Shown here piece after piece: positions 6,737-12,339 of a stretch of DNA of 12,339 nt. The translations under genes were made by a program, and so were the position numbers. Every line of letters begins with the position of its first letter. The stretch's first letter is position 1. The DNA is from Acidobacteriota bacterium (GTDB lineage Bacteria > Acidobacteriota > Terriglobia > Terriglobales > Acidobacteriaceae). A model generated the notes under the pieces. The model worked only from the letters and a program-made list of their open reading frames with translations. It did no database searches and was not told where the DNA came from. Where the stretch lies: NCBI GenBank assembly GCA_021801945.1, contig JAKABE010000058.1:1-12339 (forward strand), given 5' to 3'.

Positions 6737-7948
6737 ACTGTGGTGCGGCTCTGACTTTGCCCACTGGTGGGATGCTCGGGCGGCTCGACGCACTTTTCGG
6801 GGGCAAAGCCGGGGAGGAAAGGCCAGTGGATATTGTTCAGCCTTCAGCGGGGCTGCGGTACAGAAAGATTCCACGTTTTTTCGGCGGACGGCGCTGGGTT
6901 CGCGCCAAATTGGAAGCCGTGGAGATACCGCTGAAAAGGACAAAGAAGTCGAAGAACGCGCGGAAAAAGTTCCTTTGATTGCTTGTGGTCACCTGGGGGA
7001 GGGCCTCCCTGCTCGAAGAACCGACCTACCATCCTTAGAGATGAAAGAGACTGTCCGGAGTTGCAGGAATATGCTCCCTGCGCCCCTAGAAATGAATGCA
7101 CTCCTGCAACGCCTTAAGGTCATGCGGACGTCGCAGTCGAAATTGGGTCGAACGGACCCCCAGTCTGGCCTGCCGATGGTCCACGTGAAGCCGGAGATTC
7201 GGCTGGCGAATCCGCTGTGAATGCATGCCGTGTGCGCGGCTAGGGATGGCGGTTGGCACGAATCAAGTGGTGAAGAATGAGAGTCTCACGTTCCATTTCA
7301 GCTCGTATTTCCGCCAATGTACCATCAATGTACCCTTCGAGCCTCGAGACCCCAGATCTTTACAAAAAAGACTGTTCTTCCCGGAACACTTTAGGTTAAT
7401 TTGAGGTTATACCGGCAGGTTTCTGAGCCTACTTTAGATCGCCGGAAGCTGTGCCTCAGCTGTGGCGGACAGCAACAGGAGAGAGGTTTTCTGCATCTTA
7501 AGGCCGCAGAGGGGTCTCCTCAACTTCGCGCCACGCAAGGGAGAGCAGAGAATTGGTCGCCGCGAAGGTCGGGAGTGTCTTTTTTGCTGGTTGCCTTGGG
7601 TAGAAAGTGGAGTGTGTAGATGTCCGAGGCTTACGGAACCGGCAATCCGGACCGCGCGGTTCGCACAGCGATCTTGTTGGTGCAGGGCGGACCGGTATTT
7701 CGGCAGCCCATGCGCGGGTCTCCATACCCATTTCGAGCGGTCACGATCGCCAAGACAAGCTTTCGGGCCGCCTGTCGCACGATTGGGAAGCTACAATCGC
7801 GCAGGAGGCCGGTGACGGGCGCGGTTACGCGCCGGTCGATCTACGCGACTCCCGATCGAGCCGCGAGCCCAGTGCAACATGGAATCTGCAGGTGAGCGCT
7901 TTTTGCGGGATTTGCGGCGCAGAATTCACGGCATGGGAGGGGCCTTTC
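6737..7948. other. 1.2-kb gap with no recognisable gene
   Basis: The region between mqnC and the tonB leader has open frames up to 166 codons on the plus strand (6720-7220) and 134 codons (7607-8011). Their translations are Arg/Gly/Ser-rich, match no family I know, lack convincing ribosome sites and compete with similar-sized frames on both strands, as non-coding GC-rich DNA does. The stretch 7220-7420 is visibly more AT-rich and carries a tandem 11-mer. No tRNA, riboswitch, RNase P, tmRNA or transposase signature was recognised. It may hold the tonB promoter, an unrecognised RNA or a decayed gene. Confidence 0.4.
7315..7336. repeat. Tandem 11-bp direct repeat, possible operator
   Basis: CAATGTACCAT (7315-7325) is followed at once by CAATGTACCCT (7326-7336), 10 of 11 identical. 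The 11-bp period places both TGTAC cores on the same face of the helix. It lies in the AT-richer part of the gap, about 680 bp before tonB, without an assignable promoter. Function is unknown. Confidence 0.35.
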
Positions 7949-8011
7949 ATGAAGTGGAATTTCCGGGCCGTTGCAGTGGCCGGAGTCGCAGCGGCTGGAG
8001 TCAAGGAGTAA
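7949..8011 (+). CDS. Possible 20-codon leader ORF before tonB
   Basis: The ATG at 7949 is preceded by GGGAGGGG with about 6 nt spacing and opens a 20-codon frame ending in TAA, 4 nt before the tonB ATG. The peptide starts M-K-W-N-F-R and continues with a short Ala/Val/Gly stretch, ending V-K-E. It looks like a truncated signal peptide. The last codons (AAG GAG) are themselves the tonB Shine-Dalgarno, so ribosomes ending here would sit on the tonB start site. It could be a coupling or leader peptide, or simply chance: such a short ORF carries little statistical weight. Confidence 0.3.
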   Translation: MKWNFRAVAVAGVAAAGVKE

Positions 8012-8015
8012 GAGC

Positions 8016-9053
8016 ATGGCGATGAGATATTCCCCCGGGCGGCCCAGCCTCGGCTTGCTTCCTGAGCCGGAAGGCCGCGCCGCATCGTTCATCACCAGCA
8101 CGGCGGTTAATCTGGTCATTTTGATAGTCTGCGTGATTGTGGGAATGACGGCTAGGCGCGCAATTCAACAGCATTTCGAGGCGACGGAGTTGGTTTTACC
8201 CAACAATCCCCCTCCGCCGGTGAAGGTGAAGCCTGCGCCGATGCCTCCGCCTCCGCCTAAGGCCCCTGAAGTGCGGCTGGAGGCGCCAAAGATCAATCTG
8301 CCCAAACCAGTACCGAAGCCGGCTCTAAAGGCCATCGAGATGCAGGCGAAGCTGAAAATGCCGGTGATGAAGGTGCGGCGCGCGATCATACTGGCCCCGC
8401 AACCGAAGCCGGCGCTGGCAGCCGCCATGCCGGCGGTACGGCCGAAGGTTCGTGGCAGGACGGAGATGGTGCATTTGGGGCAGATGTTCGGTGTGAAGCC
8501 CAACCCAAATGTTACCCGGCCGGCGACCGTGGCCGCGCTAGGCAACCCTTACGGCGGAATGCAGGGTGCGGCGGTGGATCCCCATGGAGTGGTAGCCTCG
8601 ACGGGCATCGGGAACGGGATGCAGGCCGGCTCGAATAGAGGTGCGGTAGGTCGGGTGGCTTCAGCCGGAATCCCTGGTGAAGCCGGCGCCGGCTCTGCGG
8701 GCAATTCTGGCTATGGGCGAGTGGGCTCGGCGAATATACCGGGGATGACCTCTTATCAGGCGGCGAAGACAGCCTCAGAGCCACAATCGACGAACCTGGA
8801 GGTGCTTTACAAGCCTCCAGTGCAGTACACGACTGAGGCGCGCCGGTTGCACATCCAGGGCCAAGTGGTGCTGCGCGTAACTTTCTTAGCAAGCGGGCAG
8901 GTTGTGGTGGATGGCGTGATCCGCGGGCTGGGTCACGGGCTTGATAGGGAGGCGCGGCGTGAGGCACAGGAGATTCGCTTCCGGCCGGCTACCCGCGACG
9001 GACGTCCGGTAAACCTGACGACCAACATCATCATTACGTTTCAATTGGCGTAG
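8016..9053 (+). CDS. tonB: TonB-family energy transducer
   Basis: A 345-aa TonB protein, which passes proton-motive force from ExbB/ExbD in the inner membrane to TonB-dependent receptors. Order: a short cytoplasmic N-terminus, one membrane anchor (about 25-44, V-N-L-V-I-L-I-V), then a Pro/Lys-rich periplasmic stretch (about 61-115) with P-P-P-P-V-K-V-K and P-P-P-P-P-K. Next is a Gly/Ala/Ser-rich linker (about 180-250) holding two versions of G-R-V-x-S-A-x-I-P-G. Last comes the TonB C-terminal domain (about 262-345), with Y-T-T-E-A-R-R, G-Q-V-V-L-R-V-T-F and a final I-I-I-T-F. AAGGAG with 7 nt spacing fixes the ATG at 8016; the open frame runs back to 7971 without a better site. The gene next to it encodes a secreted protein and probably shares its transcript. 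No exbB or exbD is in the window. Confidence 0.93.
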   Translation: MAMRYSPGRPSLGLLPEPEGRAASFITSTAVNLVILIVCVIVGMTARRAIQQHFEATELVLPNNPPPPVKVKPAPMPPPPPKAPEVRLEAPKINLPKPVPKPALKAIEMQAKLKMPVMKVRRAIILAPQPKPALAAAMPAVRPKVRGRTEMVHLGQMFGVKPNPNVTRPATVAALGNPYGGMQGAAVDPHGVVASTGIGNGMQAGSNRGAVGRVASAGIPGEAGAGSAGNSGYGRVGSANIPGMTSYQAAKTASEPQSTNLEVLYKPPVQYTTEARRLHIQGQVVLRVTFLASGQVVVDGVIRGLGHGLDREARREAQEIRFRPATRDGRPVNLTTNIIITFQLA

Positions 9054-9176
9054 CATCAAGATTGAAGCGAAAAGCAGAGACCGCGGAAAAAGCGAGCCGG
9101 GCCGGTTTACGGCCGCAGGGCCGGGGCAGTGCATGCAGCCGGCAACAAAACGGACAAAGCCAGCGAGGAGCCTGAC

Positions 9177-10943
9177 ATGACGTTTCGGAAGATCCCCCTA
9201 ACCTTCCTGCTACTTATCCTGGGAACGACCTGCGCGTATGCAAGAAGGGAGCCGAAGTACGAGCAGACCCGTAAACTAACCCCCGAGCAGGCGGCCGTCG
9301 TGCAAAGAGCGATCGCGCGTGAAAAAGTGCTGATCCGGGACATTCAACTACGCACGCCCCTGGTGGAAACTTATATACAGGACACGCGGCCCGATCCAAA
9401 CCTGTACGAAGTTCCGATCGACGACCACTACATGCTGAGCCGCATCGATTTCAGCAAGGGATTTTTCGACCAGAGGTTTGCGCCGCGGTCGGAGGCGGCA
9501 AAGCGCGGGTTTTTCAAGGGGTCGCTGGGTGCTATTACTGATCTCACCAAGGTGCTGAAGCTGGATACGCATTTTACCTACAATCCAATAGGGTTCACGG
9601 AGATGATGTTCATCGATCCATCGGGATTCGATACCCAGCACTACGTATTCAGCTATGTGCGGAGGGAGTTCCTGGGATCGGTGCGGACCTGGGTCTTCGA
9701 TGTGCATCCGAGACCCGATGTCAAGGGTGCAGGCAGGTTCTTCGGGCGCATCTGGATCGAGGACCAGGGCGACAACATCGTGCGTTTCAACGGTACCTAC
9801 ACCAGCTCCAAGTCGGAGAACTCGTCGGACTATTATTTTCACTTCGATAGTTGGCGGATGGAGATGCAGCCCAGGCTCTGGCTGCCGGTCGCGGTCTACG
9901 TGGAGGAGAGCCAGCGCATAGAGGGCCAAGATTCCGTGGGACTGAAGGCCCAGACGCACTTCTGGGGCTACTCGCTGAAGCTACCGTCGCGAGAGAGTGA
10001 AAACGTGAATGTGCAGGTGGAAGACGCTGTCGATCAGAGCAACAACTCGCAGGACGTTGGTCCCCTGGAGGCCGAGCGGTTGTGGATTGAGCAGGCGGAG
10101 AATAATGTGATCGACCGTCTTGTCCAAGCCGGGTTGGTGGCGCCGCTGACGCCCGGAGGCTATGAGCAGAGAGTGCTGGATCAGATTGTGACCAATCTGG
10201 TGGTGCCCAACAACCTGGCTTTCACCGAGCCGGTGAAGTGCCGGGTTTTGCTCACAGAGACCGTCGAAGCCACTACGGTCGGAAATACCATCCTGCTGAG
10301 TAAAGGGCTTCTCGATACTTTGCCCAACGAGGAGTCGATTGCCTCAGTGATCGCCATGGAGCTGGCGAATATCGCCATGGGTCACCACATTGACACGCGC
10401 TATGCATTCAACGACAGGCTGTTGTTTCCCGATGACTCGGTTTTTCAGCGCATCGATCTGAGCCACACGGCTGTCGACAACGCTTCGGCCGCGATAAGGG
10501 CCATGCATTATCTTGAGAACTCGATGTACAAGAACGAGTTGGCTACCGCGGGGCTTTACTACGAGCAACTCATGGATCGCGCCAAGGCTCTGAAGGCATT
10601 GAATACGCCGCTGTTGGGTGATTCGCTCCTACAGCCGGATGGGGTGCCCTGGATGAGCGCGCTGGAACATATGGCGCCTCCGATCAATTGGAACAACCTC
10701 AGCCAGATTCCGGCTTTGCCCTTGGGGAGCTGGCTCAAAATCGATCCCTGGGACGACACCGTGCATATGCTCAACGCCCGGCGCTATGCACCCATGAACG
10801 CGCGTGAAAAGATGCCTTTCGAAGTGACGCCCATTTACTATCGGCTGCAACCGTATGAGGCAGCCCAGGCAACGCCACTGCCCGCCAACGGCGCAGGGAC
10901 TACGACCGGACAGGCTCCTGCGGCGGCGACGCAAAACCAGTAA
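9177..10943 (+). CDS. Secreted LolA-like plus M48-like protein with lost HExxH site (probable pseudoprotease)
   Basis: 588 aa with a signal peptide (1-22, M-T-F-R-K then a Leu/Ile core, A-Y-A end). Residues about 130-275 resemble the LolA/lipoprotein-sorting fold: F-T-E-M-M-F-I-D, Y-V-F-S-Y-V-R-R-E-F, F-F-G-R-I-W-I-E-D, then R-F-N-G-T-Y. Residues about 320-470 follow the M48 metalloprotease core: N-T-I-L-L-S-K-G-L-L, N-E-E-S-I-A-S-V-I, then M-E-L-A-N-I-A-M-G-H-H. M48 enzymes have HExxH where this protein has M394-E395-L-A-N398, so both zinc His ligands are gone although E395 is kept. E454 (N-E-L-A-T-A-G-L) lies where the third ligand would be. An intact active site would require these His; a binding or chaperone role is more likely. 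GAGGAG about 6 nt before the ATG fixes the start; the in-frame ATG at 9129 lacks one. It lies 123 bp after tonB. Confidence 0.72.
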   Translation: MTFRKIPLTFLLLILGTTCAYARREPKYEQTRKLTPEQAAVVQRAIAREKVLIRDIQLRTPLVETYIQDTRPDPNLYEVPIDDHYMLSRIDFSKGFFDQRFAPRSEAAKRGFFKGSLGAITDLTKVLKLDTHFTYNPIGFTEMMFIDPSGFDTQHYVFSYVRREFLGSVRTWVFDVHPRPDVKGAGRFFGRIWIEDQGDNIVRFNGTYTSSKSENSSDYYFHFDSWRMEMQPRLWLPVAVYVEESQRIEGQDSVGLKAQTHFWGYSLKLPSRESENVNVQVEDAVDQSNNSQDVGPLEAERLWIEQAENNVIDRLVQAGLVAPLTPGGYEQRVLDQIVTNLVVPNNLAFTEPVKCRVLLTETVEATTVGNTILLSKGLLDTLPNEESIASVIAMELANIAMGHHIDTRYAFNDRLLFPDDSVFQRIDLSHTAVDNASAAIRAMHYLENSMYKNELATAGLYYEQLMDRAKALKALNTPLLGDSLLQPDGVPWMSALEHMAPPINWNNLSQIPALPLGSWLKIDPWDDTVHMLNARRYAPMNAREKMPFEVTPIYYRLQPYEAAQATPLPANGAGTTTGQAPAAATQNQ

Positions 10944-11033
10944 CAAAACCAGAGTCCTGGCGCGTGCCGGGCTCTGGGATAAGTTCTCACAAGTGGAATC
11001 AAGATTCACTGGAAGCGGACGTATTTTGTGCTC

Positions 11034-11585
11034 ATGAGATCATCTATTTTGGTTTATTTGTGTGCCGTGCTTGCGTGTGGAAGCGTTGTCGTCCGCGCGC
11101 AGGTAGCTCCGACCGCCAAGACTGGCCAGTTTTCGCTCAGCGCCGGCGGTGAAGGGGCAATCTTTCAGCCTGACTACGCGGGCGGACCGATTGCCCAGAG
11201 CAGCCCCAGCCATCTGGCAGGTCTGGGCGCGTATGCAGACGTCCGATTTACGCGCTGGGTGCAGATTGAAGCCGAAGGGCGCTGGCTGCACTTCAATGAG
11301 TACGGGGGTATCAACCAAAACACCTACCTGATTGGACCGCGCATTCCAATCCATACCTATTTCAACCGCCTCACGCCCTACGGCAAAGCGCTCTTCGGTT
11401 TTGGGAGTGGCAGCTTTCTGTCGGGACGAGCGGCCGCTATGGCCTTTGGCGGGGGAGTGGATTATCAGCTCAGCAGGCGGTTCACGCTGCGCGCTATTGA
11501 TTTTGAATACCAACGATGGAGCGTCCTGCCCACGGCAATTCATCCCTATGGCGAAAGCGTTGGGCTGAGCTACAGGATCTTCTAA
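11034..11585 (+). CDS. Small outer-membrane beta-barrel protein
   Basis: About 183 aa. The signal peptide (about 1-22, M-R-S-S-I-L then V-V-V-R-A) is followed by alternating polar/hydrophobic strands rich in Gly and aromatics, such as L-G-A-Y-A-D-V-R-F-T and P-Y-G-K-A-L-F-G-F-G, and it ends in S-Y-R-I-F. The terminal Phe and the size fit an 8-strand OmpA/OprF-type barrel (outer-membrane beta-barrel domain, PF13505 type). The start is uncertain: no strong Shine-Dalgarno precedes ATG 11034, and an in-frame GTG lies at 11028. It is 90 bp after the pseudoprotease gene and may be co-transcribed. The specific function is unknown. Confidence 0.8.
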   Translation: MRSSILVYLCAVLACGSVVVRAQVAPTAKTGQFSLSAGGEGAIFQPDYAGGPIAQSSPSHLAGLGAYADVRFTRWVQIEAEGRWLHFNEYGGINQNTYLIGPRIPIHTYFNRLTPYGKALFGFGSGSFLSGRAAAMAFGGGVDYQLSRRFTLRAIDFEYQRWSVLPTAIHPYGESVGLSYRIF

Positions 11586-11629
11586 GAGGCACGGATCAAG
11601 TTTCAGGCGCCTTGAAACACATGGCTCTA

Positions 11630-11669
11630 AATCAGAACGGGCTGCTCCGAAGAGCAGCCCGTTCTGATT
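11630..11669. terminator. Perfect 18-bp hairpin between convergent genes
   Basis: Left arm 11630-11647 and right arm 11652-11669 are perfect complements around a 4-nt loop (CGAA on plus, UUCG on minus). Three more pairs (CTA/TAG) form past a one-base bulge. Read in the ftsH direction it is a C(UUCG)G tetraloop, the classic extra-stable form. There is no U-tract right after it on either strand, so it may terminate weakly, block convergent RNA polymerases or protect 3' ends from nucleases. It lies between the barrel gene (+) and ftsH (-). Confidence 0.75.
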
Positions 11670-11700
11670 CTAGTCACCGACAACTGACGACTCTTTTTGC

Positions 11701-12339
11701 TTAGGCTGGCGAAGGCGAGCCCTCGGGCATGCTGGGACCACCACCACGGCTTTCGGGCTTGAGCACCTGCTGCACATCGCCTCCTCCATCGGTGGGCGAA
11801 GCGAGGGGAGAACGCAGCGGAGGCAGAGGCTTGCCCTCAATGAGCAGCCTGACCTCCTCGGCGTCAATGGTTTCGCGCTCCAGCAGTGCCGCCGCCATGC
11901 GGTGCATCGCATCCTGGTTGGAATCCAGGATCGAGTAGGCCGACTGGTAGGCTTCGTCGATCAGGCGGCGCACCTCGAGGTCGATCTGGCGGGCCGTCTC
12001 CTCGCTGAAGTCCCGATGCTGGGCGATCTCGCGGCCCAGGAAGATCTGCTCTTCCTTCTTGCCAAAGGTGAGCGGGCCGAGGCGGCTCATGCCATATTCG
12101 CAGACCATGCGCCGGGCCAGATCGGTGGCGGTCTCAATGTCGCTGCCCGCACCGGTGGACATCTGGTGAAGGAAGATCTCCTCCGCCACGCGGCCGCCGA
12201 AGGCCGTCGCCAACCGCGTCTCAAGGTACTCGCGGGTGTAGTTGTGGCGGTCGTCGGGCAGATAGACCGTCACGCCGAGCGCCATGCCGCGCGGGATGAT
12301 GGTGACCTTGTGGATGGGGTCGGAGTCGTCACGCATGTA
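11701..12339 (-). CDS. ftsH: ATP-dependent zinc metalloprotease FtsH, C-terminal part (cut by window end)
   Basis: About 212 C-terminal residues of FtsH, the membrane-bound AAA+ protease that degrades damaged membrane proteins and selected regulators. The fragment begins just after the HExxH site, with [12 protein letters not shown] and A-L-G-V-T. It continues through F-G-G-R-V-A-E-E-I and S-T-G-A-G-S-D-I; the Asp of this last motif is the third zinc ligand in the family. Then come the M-V-C-E-Y-G-M-S helix and the helical tail E-T-I-D-A-E-E-V. The last 35 or so residues are Pro/Gly/Ser-rich and lineage-specific. The AAA+ domain, membrane segments and HExxH lie beyond the window. The TAA stop is at 11703-11701. 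Confidence 0.96.
   Translation of the reverse strand, partial: YMRDDSDPIHKVTIIPRGMALGVTVYLPDDRHNYTREYLETRLATAFGGRVAEEIFLHQMSTGAGSDIETATDLARRMVCEYGMSRLGPLTFGKKEEQIFLGREIAQHRDFSEETARQIDLEVRRLIDEAYQSAYSILDSNQDAMHRMAAALLERETIDAEEVRLLIEGKPLPPLRSPLASPTDGGGDVQQVLKPESRGGGPSMPEGSPSPA

Noticed and set aside
7060..7110. 9-bp inverted repeat GTTGCAGGA / TCCTGCAAC, 33 bp apart
   Set aside because: One or two such pairs within 50 bp are expected by chance in 12 kb; there is no U-tract and no gene end beside it.
6720..7220. 166-codon plus-strand frame next to mqnC
   Set aside because: It starts on the mqnC start region, has no ribosome site and gives a low-complexity Arg/Gly/Ser-rich product with no recognisable domain.
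7607..7948. Longer frame (134 codons to 8011) and a 91-codon frame at 7620-7895 as possible genes before tonB
   Set aside because: The two frames overlap each other, neither translation resembles a known protein, and no good Shine-Dalgarno precedes them. Only the last 20 codons of the longer one have a convincing site.
9129..9176. Upstream ATG for the LolA/M48-like gene
   Set aside because: No ribosome site at 9129, and the 16 added residues would precede an otherwise proper signal peptide; GAGGAG stands before 9177.

Overview
The window most resembles a chromosomal segment of a Gram-negative, GC-rich Acidobacteriota (Terriglobia-like) bacterium. That is an inference from several signs: an outer membrane (TonB, a TonB-dependent receptor, an outer-membrane beta-barrel), a futalosine-pathway menaquinone enzyme (MqnC), loosely packed genes with long non-coding gaps, and the style of the FtsH tail. 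No 16S or marker phylogeny could be run. I see no mobile element, CRISPR array or prophage.

Left part (1-4700). The C-terminal end of a D-2-hydroxyacid dehydrogenase (+) converges on a three-gene minus-strand operon, and the two stop codons overlap. Read in its own direction, the operon starts with a clear TPP (thiamine pyrophosphate) riboswitch at about 4658-4576. It is followed by an 827-aa TonB-dependent outer-membrane receptor, an APH/choline-kinase-fold phosphotransferase, and a PnuC-family inner-membrane transporter. The riboswitch assigns the whole set to thiamine. The simplest model is a complete salvage route: uptake across the outer membrane, uptake across the inner membrane by a PnuT-like carrier, and trapping by a ThiK-like thiamine kinase. 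This is the most interesting system in the window.

Middle (4700-8000). There are two isolated tRNA genes, Ser(UGA) and Gly(CCC), both with encoded CCA. They are followed by mqnC on the minus strand, which has an extended -10 promoter so close to its ATG that the mRNA may be leaderless. A gap of about 1.2 kb with no recognisable gene follows. It ends in a possible 20-codon leader ORF directly in front of tonB.

Right part (8000-12339). On the plus strand are tonB, then a secreted protein joining a LolA-like N-terminal region to an M48-metalloprotease-like C-terminal region whose HExxH site reads MELAN (a probable pseudoprotease), then a small outer-membrane beta-barrel protein. These envelope genes converge on the 3' end of ftsH (minus strand, cut by the window edge). 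A perfect 18-bp hairpin, with a UUCG loop in the ftsH direction, separates the convergent genes.
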